This document shows positions 17,493 through 25,053 of a stretch of 64,000 nt of DNA, in pieces. Source of the stretch: DATKNA01 sp963755755 (GTDB taxonomy: Bacteria; Actinomycetota; Actinomycetes; Actinomycetales; Kineosporiaceae); contig CAVWLJ010000017.1 in the NCBI GenBank assembly GCA_963755755.1, forward strand, positions 1 to 64,000, in the 5' to 3' direction. The position numbers and the translations under genes are program-made. Positions within the stretch are counted from its first letter, which is position 1, and every line of letters begins with the position of its first letter. A model generated the notes under the pieces. It saw only the letters and a list, made by a program, of their open reading frames with translations. It made no database searches and was not told the origin of the DNA.

Positions 17493-17854
17493 GACTGGTC
17501 CTTCCTCTGGCCGAAGGCTTCCAGGATTTGCCGTCGCGGACGCGCGTACCAGGGTGCCTCCCGCTGGACGAGGGGAGGCCTTCTCTCCGTGTCGGTACGG
17601 GTGGCACCCCTGCGCCCGCCCGGCGGCACAGGAGCGAGAGTGGATGAGGGCCCGTAGCGGTGTGAGGGTGACGTCGACCGCGCCGACTCAGGACGAAGCA
17701 GCAAACTGACGCCAATGTCCGGCCTTCCGCGGGCGAAGAAGACGCCGGCTCGGCGACCCCGGACTCCACGCCTGTCTGAGGAATTCCTGAGGAATTCGGC
17801 AGAGCTGCATGGGCCGATTTGACACAGGATCCCGTCGGTCTCACGATTCCGCTC
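17493..17854. other. Intergenic region upstream of lsr2
   Basis: About 360 bp without a supportable gene. It should contain the promoters of the divergent serine hydrolase and Lsr2 genes. A short direct repeat (TGAGGAATTC twice, near 17778-17799) is the only structure noticed. Confidence 0.4.
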
Positions 17855-18187
17855 ATGGCGCAGAGAATCGTGACCGAGCTCACGGACGACACGAACGGCA
17901 AGCCCGCGGACGAGACCGTCACCTTCGGACTGGACGGTCGGGAGTTCGAGATCGACCTGACATCCAAGAACGCAGCCGCTCTCCGGAAGGCGTTCGCCAC
18001 CTATATCCAGCACGGCCGCAAGGTCGGCGGTCGCCGTGCACGTGCCGCGTCCCCCACGGCCGCCACCTCCAACGGCACCGACACCAAGGCTGTGCGGGAG
18101 TGGGCCGTGAGCAACGGCTACGACATCTCCGCGCGTGGTCGCATCCCCGGCGAGATCGTCGAGGCGTACAAGGCAGCTCAGCGCTGA
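17855..18187 (+). CDS. lsr2: Lsr2 nucleoid-associated protein
   Basis: A 110-aa Lsr2 homologue, the H-NS-like bridging protein of actinobacteria that silences AT-rich and horizontally acquired DNA. The N-terminal dimerisation domain is clear (MAQRIVTELTDDTNG, ETVTFGLDGREFEIDLTSKN). The C-terminal DNA-binding domain reads VREWAVSNGYDISARGRIPG, with the R-G-R AT-hook-like triplet that enters the minor groove. Start chosen at the ATG giving the conserved MAQR start; no strong RBS is visible. Its place amid accessory genes may mean an extra copy beside a core lsr2 elsewhere, which cannot be judged from this window. Confidence 0.92.
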   Translation: MAQRIVTELTDDTNGKPADETVTFGLDGREFEIDLTSKNAAALRKAFATYIQHGRKVGGRRARAASPTAATSNGTDTKAVREWAVSNGYDISARGRIPGEIVEAYKAAQR

Positions 18188-18213
18188 CTTCCGCTGAGCT
18201 CCGGAGGGTCCGG

Positions 18214-18588
18214 ATGGCCGAGCTCATCAGCTTCGACGAGCTGCCGCACGAGTCGCACTCGCACGAGTTCGTCGGTGCCGATCACGAGGGCACGCCGTTC
18301 TCCGTGATCCTGGTCCACTCAGAGCCTGGGCTCGGACCGCGGCTGCATCGCCATCCTTACGCCGAGGTGTTCATCGTCGAATCGGGCACGGCGACCTTCC
18401 AGATCGGAACGGAGACGATCGAGGTCACCGGCGGTCACGTCGTCGTCAGCCCACCCGGTGAGCCCCACGGCTTCACGAATACCGGCGACGATCAACTACG
18501 ACTCACGGCGATCCACGGTGCCGGGCGATTCGCCACGGAATGGCTCGAAGGTCCGGATCCTGTCTGGACCTCCGAGCCCAAGGATTGA
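18214..18588 (+). CDS. Cupin-domain protein
   Basis: A 124-aa single-domain cupin. The two cupin motifs are intact: PRLHRHPYAEVFIVESG (two His and Glu) and PPGEPHGFTNTG (His), enough to bind one metal. CGGAGGGTCCGG just upstream provides the RBS. It follows lsr2 by 26 bp on the same strand, so the two may be cotranscribed. Function within this very broad family cannot be assigned. Confidence 0.85.
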   Translation: MAELISFDELPHESHSHEFVGADHEGTPFSVILVHSEPGLGPRLHRHPYAEVFIVESGTATFQIGTETIEVTGGHVVVSPPGEPHGFTNTGDDQLRLTAIHGAGRFATEWLEGPDPVWTSEPKD

Positions 18589-18886
18589 AGTGTGGCTCGG
18601 CGATACCGCGCTTTTCCAGAGGTCAGTTCGGGCCGTCCGCGTCATCGCGGACGCGCCCGGTTGATCGACATCTGGCAAGCGGAACCAGGGACGCACCCTC
18701 GCCGACGATCACGTCCCGGTCTTCGCGTCGGCACCTCGCTCGACGTGGTCCCGGAACCGCCGTCCGGTGCCGACGCTCGCGGGTGCTCGGGCAGGTGACA
18801 CTTCGGCGTAGGCTGGCGTTGCATGTGGCGGTCAGGACGTTCGGCGAGGCGTGCGACCTCCCAAGGGCGATGAGAGGTGGTCCCTC

Positions 18887-19141
18887 GTGGATCCCGAGAT
18901 GGAAGCCGTTCGAAGGAATCAGTACCGCACGGCCGCCCGTCACCAGATGGACGAACGGCCGCTGCTGCTGCGCGGGGGCCCGATGGACGGGCGGCACTGG
19001 ACCGCGAAGGTCGCCATCGGTCAGCGGGTGTTCTGCGGTGAGGGGAGCTGGTCCACCGAGGGCCTGTATCTCGTCACGGACGAGGACGTCGTCGACGCCG
19101 ACGGCGTCCGCCGAAGCGTGGCGATCCCCGCGTTCGCCTAG
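18887..19141 (+). CDS. Small conserved actinobacterial protein
   Basis: An 84-aa cytoplasmic protein of unknown function. Its centre LLLRGGPMDGRHWTAKVAIG and end YLVTDEDVVDADGVRRSVAI match a recurrent small actinobacterial family with an LLRGGP-DG start. The GTG at 18887 is chosen because AGAGGTGG lies six bases before it; the ATG at 18899 is the alternative. No neighbours help. The 300 bp between the cupin gene and this one show no recognisable feature. Confidence 0.55.
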   Translation: MDPEMEAVRRNQYRTAARHQMDERPLLLRGGPMDGRHWTAKVAIGQRVFCGEGSWSTEGLYLVTDEDVVDADGVRRSVAIPAFA

Positions 19142-19238
19142 ACGAACGAGGTCAGCCGTATCGGACGGGCTGCGGAGAGAAACTCCCAGTAGCGGCCGTG
19201 CTTGATGACCGGGTGCTCAGCCTGGTCGTCGGTAGAGC

Positions 19239-19832
19239 TCAACCGGCCGTTGCGAGCGAGCCACCCTCGGGTTGCCAGGCCGGATCGCGACCGATGAAAG
19301 CGATGAGCTTGTCCTGCGGGGAGGCGTTGTCGTCGACGGGGACGGCGGGGCCGAACTGCCCGCTCTCGCGCAGCAGCTGCTCGATCGGCACGATGCCCGC
19401 CAGCGTGGCGCTGCAGCGCTCCTGGCCCAGGTCGAACTCGCGCCCGAGCGCCGTGGCCAGGTCCCACGAGTGCATCCAGACGTCGGTGGTGTAGAACTGA
19501 TCGATCGCCTCGTCCACGGGCTTGTCGCCCGTGTGCGGGTTGCTGAGCACCCTCCCGGCGGGATCGTCGAGGAGGGCTTGGACGTCGGTGACGTGCTGCT
19601 TCCAGGCCGCGACGGGGTCAGCCTCGACGTCCAGGGCCGGCAGCTCGATGCCGGCACCCCGGAGGAAGCCGCGGGACCATTCGACCAGATGCTTCACGAC
19701 GTCGAGAGCCGTCCAGTCCGCGACCGGGCTGGGGCGGGCCCAGTCGCAGGCCGAGGCGGACTCGACCAGCTGGGTGAACCGGGCCGCGTCATGGGCATGC
19801 CGCCGGGCCGGAGCCTGGGGAGCGGACGTCAT
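19239..19832 (-). CDS. TIGR03086-type DinB/mycothiol-fold metal-binding protein
   Basis: A 197-aa protein of the DinB-like four-helix family (TIGR03086; maleylpyruvate-isomerase N-domain type). Signature elements are the early SPVADWTALDVVKHLVEW helix with His, and TTDVWMHSWDLATALG with a second His, which together form the metal site seen in mycothiol-dependent enzymes. It is the last gene of a three-gene operon with an SRPBCC protein and an ArsR regulator; its ATG overlaps the previous stop by four bases. This trio is common in actinobacteria. The enzymatic role is unproven. Confidence 0.85.
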   Translation of the reverse strand: MTSAPQAPARRHAHDAARFTQLVESASACDWARPSPVADWTALDVVKHLVEWSRGFLRGAGIELPALDVEADPVAAWKQHVTDVQALLDDPAGRVLSNPHTGDKPVDEAIDQFYTTDVWMHSWDLATALGREFDLGQERCSATLAGIVPIEQLLRESGQFGPAVPVDDNASPQDKLIAFIGRDPAWQPEGGSLATAG

Positions 19833-20320
19833 CTCAGTCCCTTCGCGAGCAGTTCATCGAGCTTGTCGAAGCCCTCGTTGACCCCGACGTCCATGCCGCC
19901 GGACAGCATGCCGTCGCGCATCTCGAAGGTCTGCACCACGCTCAGCAGGCTCAGCCGCGTACGCCCGCCCTCGATCGCCTCGAAGGTCAGCGTCTCCAGT
20001 GCCACGCCGTCGGGCTCTCCTTCGTAGGTGAAGGTCTGCACGATGCGCTCGTGCGGCCGCACCTCATGGAAGCTGCCGTAGAAGGAGGCGATCTCCTCGC
20101 CGTTCCGATCGTTCGCGAAGGCCCACGCCCCACCCGTGTGAGCTTCCCATCGGCTGATCCTCGTGGTCACCGAGCGCGGCCCGACCCATCGGGCGTAGAG
20201 CTCGGGGTCGACGTGGGCGCGGAACACCTGGGCGGGAGTCGCGTCGAACTCCCGGATGATCTCGATCGTCGGAACCTTCTCGTCGGCCTTGATCTCGGTC
20301 TCGTGCCTGGTCATGGTCAT
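19829..20320 (-). CDS. SRPBCC/AHSA1-domain protein
   Basis: A 163-aa START/Bet v1-like (AHSA1, activator of Hsp90 ATPase homologue) protein. It shows the family pattern IIREFDATPAQVFRAHVDPE, WVGPRSVTTRI, GGAWAFANDRNGEEIASFYG, FTYEGEPDG and a final GMDVGVNEGFDKLDELLA helix. The hydrophobic cavity of this fold binds lipophilic ligands. It overlaps the ArsR gene upstream and the DinB-like gene downstream by four bases each, so the three are translationally coupled. Confidence 0.88.
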   Translation of the reverse strand: MTMTRHETEIKADEKVPTIEIIREFDATPAQVFRAHVDPELYARWVGPRSVTTRISRWEAHTGGAWAFANDRNGEEIASFYGSFHEVRPHERIVQTFTYEGEPDGVALETLTFEAIEGGRTRLSLLSVVQTFEMRDGMLSGGMDVGVNEGFDKLDELLAKGLR

Positions 20321-20685
20321 GATGCGTCCTTCGCATGGGTTTGCTGTCGGTCGTCGTCGTCGGCCATCCGGCCGAGCACGGCATCGAGGCGTCGATAGCG
20401 CTCCTCGGCCTCCCGCCGATAGCGCTCGATCCAGTTCGTCATCAGGTCGAATACCGCTGCGTCCAGGTGCACGGGCCGGCGCTGGGCGTCCTTGCTGCGG
20501 GTCACCAGCCCGGCCTCCTCGAGCACCTTCACGTGCTTCGAGATCGCCTGGAGCGTCATGTCGTGCGGCTCCGCCAGCTCGCCCACGGTCGCGTCCGCGC
20601 TGGCCAGCCGGGCCACCAGCTCGCGCCGGGTCGGGTCGGCCAACGCGGCGAACGCCCGGTTGAGTCGTTCTCTGCTCTCATCCAC
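20317..20685 (-). CDS. ArsR-family transcriptional regulator
   Basis: A 122-aa ArsR/SmtB winged-helix repressor, first gene of the ArsR-SRPBCC-DinB operon. The DNA-binding core is ALADPTRRELVARLASADA, AEPHDMTLQAISKHVKVLE and GLVTRSKDAQRRPVHL. No metal-binding Cys pair (CxC) is present in helix alpha3, so it probably senses a non-metal ligand, as is usual for ArsR genes linked to SRPBCC proteins. Two TCAAC/GTTGA palindromes lie immediately upstream and are the likely autoregulatory operators. Confidence 0.9.
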   Translation of the reverse strand: MDESRERLNRAFAALADPTRRELVARLASADATVGELAEPHDMTLQAISKHVKVLEEAGLVTRSKDAQRRPVHLDAAVFDLMTNWIERYRREAEERYRRLDAVLGRMADDDDRQQTHAKDAS

Positions 20686-20694
20686 CTGTCGTCC

Positions 20695-20756
20695 TCAACT
20701 CGTTAGTTGAGTACGAGGCTAGGCCGCTTTCGAGACGATGTCAACCGGACGGTTGA
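20695..20756. promoter_or_regulatory. Two palindromic ArsR operator candidates
   Basis: Site 1 is TCAACT-CGTT-AGTTGA (20695-20710), 10 bp before the ArsR start. Site 2 is TCAACCG-GA-CGGTTGA (20741-20756). Both are perfect dyads sharing TCAAC...GTTGA halves, 46 bp (about four helical turns) apart start to start. This spacing favours cooperative binding by the ArsR dimer. Confidence 0.7.
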
Positions 20757-20790
20757 GAAAGGTGGCGAGGCTGGCGGCGAAACCCGCGCG

Positions 20791-21210
20791 TCAGGCGGGG
20801 CCGCGTCCGTCCGCGGTCAACTGCTGGAGCAGCGCGGCGATCGGGAAATAGGCCCGCAGGGCAGAGATCTGCTCGCCCCGGATGTCGTACACCACGCAAT
20901 AGGCGACCTTCACGTCTTTCCCGGTGGGGGCGATGCCCCCGATCTCGCCGACGTGCCTGCCGACGAAGTCAGCTTCCAGCAGGGCGACCCCGTCGCCGGC
21001 CACGGTGCCTCGGACGACCGGCCGGGCGTCGAAGATCACGGTATGCAGGGCCGCGATGTAGTCCCGCACGGCCTCCCGCCCCCGGATCTCCTGACCGGTC
21101 TCCATCGTCGTCCAGAGCACGTCGTCGCTGAAGAAACGCCCGTAGTCGCCTCTCGACAGCAACGCCTCTATGTACTCGCCCAACACACGTTCGGTGGTCT
21201 CAACGGACAT
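20791..21210 (-). CDS. SnoaL-like/NTF2-fold protein
   Basis: A 139-aa nuclear-transport-factor-2-fold (SnoaL-like) protein: TTERVLGEYIEALLSRGDYG, VLWTTMETGQEIRGREAV, LEADFVGRHVGEIGGI and AYCVVYDIRGEQISALRAYF. Conserved Asp/His-like residues line the cone-shaped pocket of this fold, but the family ranges from polyketide cyclases to simple ligand binders and the role is unknown. The ATG at 21210 (MSVETTERV) matches the family start; the frame is open further upstream without support. Confidence 0.75.
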   Translation of the reverse strand: MSVETTERVLGEYIEALLSRGDYGRFFSDDVLWTTMETGQEIRGREAVRDYIAALHTVIFDARPVVRGTVAGDGVALLEADFVGRHVGEIGGIAPTGKDVKVAYCVVYDIRGEQISALRAYFPIAALLQQLTADGRGPA

Positions 21211-21376
21211 GTCATCCCACCTCGTCGAGCCAGTGGACGGAGTGGCCGTCGGCTCGACCGTCATCAACACTGGCACGGCCGGAGCCGTGGATCAACGGCC
21301 GCAGCACGTCGCCGGGTTCGGCCCGCTTCTCGCCGCCCGAGTCGGCACCCGGGGGGCGCTGTCGCCCCCGGAGTCG

Positions 21377-21862
21377 ATGATGTCGCCCATGACTTCCTCA
21401 GCGGACGACGCAGGCCCGCAGCTGCGTCTCGCGATCGTCCTCGGGACCACCGAGGACGCCTGCGCCGTGTACGCCGAGGGTCAGCGCCGGACCGTGCCGT
21501 TCGCCCCCGTGTTCCCCGCTCCCCGGGCGGAGCGTGTGTTCCCCGGGCACCTCGTCGCCACGAGCACGATGGCCGACGGGCAGGAGGTGATCGTCTGGCG
21601 TTGGTTCGACGCGGTGGTGCTGGGTGTCGGCGACGCGCTGGTCAGCCTGTGGGAACCGGGGCATGGGACGGTGGCAGCTCGCGCGAGCGAGCCCGGTCAC
21701 GCCTACCGGCCCGGGACGCGCGCCTACCTCTCCGCCGGCCTCCCGGGAGCCGAATGGTGGGTGTCAGGTCCGGCGGTGGACGAGGCGGCGCTCGCCGCGG
21801 TCGAACTCGATGCGGTGAAGAAGTTCTTCACCGAGAATGACCTATGGAAACGGCTCGCCTGA
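21377..21862 (+). CDS. Conserved hypothetical protein
   Basis: About 160 aa, no signal peptide or membrane segment. The readable core is LRLAIVLGTTEDACAVYAEG, FAPVFPAPRAERVFPGHLVA and VIVWRWFDAVVLGVGDALVS, mostly short beta strands, ending with VKKFFTENDLWKRLA. I do not recognise the family. The tandem ATGs at 21377/21380 follow GGAG by about three bases. The next gene (methyltransferase) starts near or inside its end, so the two may form an operon. Confidence 0.5.
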   Translation: MMSPMTSSADDAGPQLRLAIVLGTTEDACAVYAEGQRRTVPFAPVFPAPRAERVFPGHLVATSTMADGQEVIVWRWFDAVVLGVGDALVSLWEPGHGTVAARASEPGHAYRPGTRAYLSAGLPGAEWWVSGPAVDEAALAAVELDAVKKFFTENDLWKRLA

Positions 21863-21884
21863 ACGACCGTGCGGACCTCCTCCC

Positions 21885-22664
21885 GTGACCGCCCCCGTCG
21901 ACTACGACACCGAGTTGAGCAGGTACTCGGCGGCGCTGGGTCGAGCCTGGGCGGTCCGAGCCGGTGACCACGTCCTCGACATCGGATGCGGCACGGGGCA
22001 GACCACCCGTGAGGCCGCGCGGATGGCCCCGGCGGGGAGTGCGCTCGGCGTCGACGTGTCGGCGCCCGCCGTCGAGCGCGCCCGTGAACTCGCCCGGGCC
22101 GGCGGACTGCACAACGTCACCTTCGAGCACGCCGACGCACAGACGCATCGTTTCGCGGAGGGCTACTTCGACCTGGCGATCAGCCGGTTCGGCACCATGT
22201 TCTTCGACGACCCGGTTGCCGCCTTCGGGAACATCGGGCGTGCGCTGCGCCCGGCCGGCCGCCTGGTGATGCTCGTCTGGCAGGCGCACGACCGCAACGA
22301 GTGGGACGTCGCCATCCACGAGGCGCTCACCGGACCCGACGGATCACGGGTGGTCGCCGGCGACGGACCGGACCCGTTCTCGCTCGCCGATCCGGCGACC
22401 GTGGAGAGAATCCTGGGGGCCGCCGGGTTCGCCGACATCGGCTTCACCCACGTCAGGGAACCCATCTGCTTCGGTGCGGACCCCGCGGCTGCCCTCACCT
22501 GGGTTCGTGGCTTCGTGAGTACACGCGAGTTCCTGGAGCGGCTCGATCCCGGCGCAGCGGCTCGCGCCCTCGCGCGTCTGCATGAGGTCCTCGCGGCGCA
22601 TCAGACCGACGACGGGGTCCGGTTCGATTCCCGCGCGTGGATCGTCTCTGCCCATCGCCGCTGA
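21885..22664 (+). CDS. Class I SAM-dependent methyltransferase
   Basis: About 260 aa, UbiE/arsenite-methyltransferase-like. Motif I VLDIGCGTGQTTREAARMAP, then LGVDVSAPAVERAREL, motif II FEHADAQTHRF, DLAISRFGTMFFDDPVAAF and motif III LRPAGRLVMLVWQ. The later region (LADPATVERILGAAGFADIG) matches the substrate-side extension of this group. A GTG at 21885 (VTAPVDYDTE) gives the usual start. An ATG at 21837, overlapping the preceding gene, is possible; neither has a clear RBS. Substrate unknown. Confidence 0.82.
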   Translation: MTAPVDYDTELSRYSAALGRAWAVRAGDHVLDIGCGTGQTTREAARMAPAGSALGVDVSAPAVERARELARAGGLHNVTFEHADAQTHRFAEGYFDLAISRFGTMFFDDPVAAFGNIGRALRPAGRLVMLVWQAHDRNEWDVAIHEALTGPDGSRVVAGDGPDPFSLADPATVERILGAAGFADIGFTHVREPICFGADPAAALTWVRGFVSTREFLERLDPGAAARALARLHEVLAAHQTDDGVRFDSRAWIVSAHRR

Positions 22665-22730
22665 ATGAGGTGCGGATCGCGGCACCTGCCCGCAGCGGAG
22701 TCTGTGGAGCATGCCGGGCAGGATGGCCAC

Positions 22731-23678
22731 GTGGACGAGAGCCCTCCCGAGCAGGCCGACATCGACGCCGCGGCGGGGCGGATCGCCGGCCGGGTCCGGC
22801 GCACCCCCGTCGTCGATCTCGAGCCCGGCGCCTTCGGGCTCGACCATCCCGTCGCCCTCAAGCTCGAACTCCTGCAGCACACGGGCTCGTTCAAGCCGCG
22901 CGGCGCCTTCAACCGGGTGCTGTCCGCCGAGATCCCGCCCGCGGGCCTCGTCGCGGCGTCCGGCGGGAATCACGGGCTCGCGGTCGCGCACGTCGCGCGG
23001 ACCCTCGGTGTCCCCGCCGAGATCTTCGTGCCGACGTCCTCCTCGCCGGTCAAGGTCGCCCGCTTGCGGTCCTACGGCGTCCGCGCCGTCGTGGGAGGTA
23101 ACTACTACGCGGACGCCTACGCGGCGAGCGCGGACCGCGCCGCGGAGACCGGCGCTCTCGTCGTCCACGCCTACGAGGGGGCGGCGACGGTCGCCGGCCA
23201 GGGCACGGTGGCACGGGAGCTCGAGCAGCAGCGTCCGGACGTCGACACGGTGCTCGTCGCCGTCGGGGGCGGAGGTCTCATCGGGGGCATCGCCGCCTGG
23301 TACGCCGGTCGCGTCCGTGTCGTCTCCGTCGAGCCACAGCGGATCCCCACCCTCGCCGCGGCCCTGGAGCACGGCCGTCCGGTGGACGTCGACGTCAGCG
23401 GCGTCGCTGCCGACTCGCTGGGTGCGCGCCGGCTCGGGACGACGGCGTACGGCGCCGTGGTCGCGGCCGGTGTCGTCCCCGTGCTCGTTCCGGACGACGC
23501 GATCCTCGACGCCCGGCGTCGGCTCTGGGACGAGACGAGGATCGCGGCGGAGGCGGGCGGTGCGACGGCGCTCGCCGCACTCACGTCGGGGGCCTACCGA
23601 CCCGCGCCCGGGGAGCGCGTCGCGGTGATCGTCTGCGGCGGCAACACCGATCCGCGCGACCTCGCCCCCGAGACCTGA
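22731..23678 (+). CDS. Threonine/serine dehydratase-like PLP enzyme
   Basis: A 315-aa fold-type II PLP enzyme of the threonine/serine dehydratase group. The PLP lysine is in TGSFKPRGAFN, the substrate loop is SGGNHG, and the phosphate-binding glycine loop is GGGGLIGGI. It has a C-terminal CGGNTD, a Cys before the Gly-rich loop that in related dehydratases contacts the pyridine nitrogen. There is no ACT regulatory domain, so it resembles catabolic or generic dehydratases rather than IlvA. A GTG at 22731 with AGGATGG upstream is preferred; earlier in-frame starts add a non-conserved leader. Confidence 0.83.
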   Translation: MDESPPEQADIDAAAGRIAGRVRRTPVVDLEPGAFGLDHPVALKLELLQHTGSFKPRGAFNRVLSAEIPPAGLVAASGGNHGLAVAHVARTLGVPAEIFVPTSSSPVKVARLRSYGVRAVVGGNYYADAYAASADRAAETGALVVHAYEGAATVAGQGTVARELEQQRPDVDTVLVAVGGGGLIGGIAAWYAGRVRVVSVEPQRIPTLAAALEHGRPVDVDVSGVAADSLGARRLGTTAYGAVVAAGVVPVLVPDDAILDARRRLWDETRIAAEAGGATALAALTSGAYRPAPGERVAVIVCGGNTDPRDLAPET

Positions 23679-23721
23679 CGTCGTCGCGAACCCACCCGGG
23701 GGGTTCGGACAGGATGTCGGG

Positions 23722-24531
23722 ATGCTGAGCGACGAACCGGCCCACGCCTCGCGGTGGCGCCGTGGCTCGAGGAGCGCCTTCGCCCTGACCTTCGACGTGG
23801 ACGCGGAGGAGGTGTGGATCGGAGCCGACCCCGTGAACGCCCGCCGCCCGGGTGTCCTGTCGCAGGGCACCTACGGCGCGAAGGTCGGCGTCCCGCTGGT
23901 GCTCGACCTGCTCGACCGGCTGCAGGTGCCGGCGACGTTCTTCGTCCCCGGCAAGGTCGCGGAGCGATACCCGGAGCGGGTGCGGCAGATCGTCGCGGCC
24001 GGCCACGAGCTCGCCCACCACGGGTGGAGCCACACGCACCCGGGCCGGATGGAGGAGGAGCAGGAGGCCGCCGAGTTCGCGCTGGCGCTGGAGACGCTGC
24101 GCGGCTTCGGCACCGACGTCGTCGGCTACCGGTCGCCCGCGTGGGACTTCAGCCCCGCCACCATGGAGATCCTCCGCTCCCACGGCATGGCCTACTCCTC
24201 CAACCTCATGGACGACATCCGGCCGTACCGGCACCCGAGCGGCGTCGTGGAGCTGCCGGTCCAGTGGATCCTCGACGACGCCCCGCACTTCTGGTTCAGC
24301 AACGCCGACTGGACGAAGACGATCCGGTCGGCGCGCGAGGTGCTCGAGCTCTGGCAGGAGGAGGCGGACGGGCTGCACGCCCTCGGCGGCCTCTGCGTGC
24401 TGGCCCTGCACCCGCAGATCGTCGGCCGACCCGGTCGGCTGCCGATGCTCGAACGCTTCGTCCGCGGGGTGCTCGAACGCGGTGACGTCCGGATCGGGAC
24501 CTGCGCGCAGATCACCGCCGACGTGGGGTGA
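23722..24531 (+). CDS. Polysaccharide deacetylase (NodB-fold) family protein
   Basis: A 269-aa NodB-fold protein. Catalytic motifs are FALTFDVDAEE (motif 1 Asp pair), HELAHHGWSHTHP (motif 2 His residues for the metal) and GYRSPAWDFSPATMEIL (motif 3). No signal peptide is visible, and the whole resembles the PuuE/allantoinase-like cytoplasmic branch rather than cell-wall deacetylases. It therefore probably hydrolyses a small amide or N-acyl compound. It starts 43 bp after the dehydratase on the same strand and ends before a clear stem-loop. Confidence 0.83.
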   Translation: MLSDEPAHASRWRRGSRSAFALTFDVDAEEVWIGADPVNARRPGVLSQGTYGAKVGVPLVLDLLDRLQVPATFFVPGKVAERYPERVRQIVAAGHELAHHGWSHTHPGRMEEEQEAAEFALALETLRGFGTDVVGYRSPAWDFSPATMEILRSHGMAYSSNLMDDIRPYRHPSGVVELPVQWILDDAPHFWFSNADWTKTIRSAREVLELWQEEADGLHALGGLCVLALHPQIVGRPGRLPMLERFVRGVLERGDVRIGTCAQITADVG

Positions 24532-24547
24532 GCGCGCAAAATGCGGC

Positions 24548-24575
24548 GAGCCGGTCGCTCCATTGCGACCGGCTC
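24548..24575. terminator. Stem-loop terminator
   Basis: GAGCCGGTCGC (24548-24558), loop TCCATT, GCGACCGGCTC (24565-24575): an 11-bp perfect stem in the gap between the convergent deacetylase and the 59-aa gene, so it could terminate both. Confidence 0.75.
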
Positions 24576-24591
24576 GGATGTCATGGGCTGC

Positions 24592-24771
24592 TCAGGCGCT
24601 GCGGAGCAGCTCCGCGACGCTCGTCTCGTGCCGAGCGAGGATGGCCTCGAGCTCGGCCCGCTCGGCGGGCGTGCGGAAGGAGTCCAGCTCGTCCTTGAGC
24701 CGGCGCTGCTGACGACGACGCTCGGCGGACCGCCGCACGGTGTCGTTCAGTCGGGTGATCGTGCTCGTCAT
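24592..24771 (-). CDS. Small Arg/Glu-rich helical protein
   Basis: A 59-aa protein, MTSTITRLNDTVRRSAERRR at the start and LEAILARHETSVAELLRSA at the end. It is strongly charged and predicted to be almost entirely helical; no membrane segment. Similar short DUF-type proteins are frequent in actinobacteria, but none has a known role. GGAAGG about eight bases before the ATG at 24771 is the RBS. It follows a 42-aa ORF on the same strand, and both are divergent from a TetR gene, so TetR control is likely. Confidence 0.6.
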   Translation of the reverse strand: MTSTITRLNDTVRRSAERRRQQRRLKDELDSFRTPAERAELEAILARHETSVAELLRSA

Positions 24772-24830
24772 GGGATGTGTTTCCTTCCTGTCGATCCCGG
24801 GCACGGACTCGGTCCGTGCCGCCGGTGGCC

Positions 24831-24959
24831 TCAGCGGCCGGTGCGCGGGCGGGACCAGGCGGGGGTGAAGCTCTCGAGCGTCAGGGCGTCGATCCGGCGG
24901 AGGCCGGCCGCGAGGAAGCTGCGGGCGTCGGCAGGACGGACGGGACGGACGAGGAACAT
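24831..24959 (-). CDS. 42-aa small ORF, first gene of a TetR-divergent unit
   Basis: MFLVRPVRPADARSFLAAGL then RRIDALTLESFTPAWSRPR and GR, stop. It is supported by a strong Shine-Dalgarno (GAGGAG, about six bases before the ATG), by its place as the first ORF behind a divergent TetR promoter, and by the same-strand 59-aa gene 59 bp further on. It has no domain I recognise. Short length means it could also be a leader peptide. Confidence 0.5.
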   Translation of the reverse strand: MFLVRPVRPADARSFLAAGLRRIDALTLESFTPAWSRPRTGR

Positions 24960-24971
24960 GCGCTCTCCTCA

Positions 24972-25053
24972 GGTTCGTAATTTGTGGACGCTTCGTAGCG
25001 TATCGCGACGTCTGGGGTGGCGCAAGAGATATAGGCGACGCTACGTTTCGTAG
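24972..25053. promoter_or_regulatory. Divergent promoter region with two TetR-type dyads
   Basis: CGCT-TCGT-AGCG near 24989-25000 and CTACG-TTT-CGTAG near 25040-25052 are inverted repeats that share CTACG/CGTAG-like halves. They occupy the gap between the small-protein unit and the TetR gene. The second abuts the TetR GTG, as expected for an autoregulatory operator. Confidence 0.6.
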
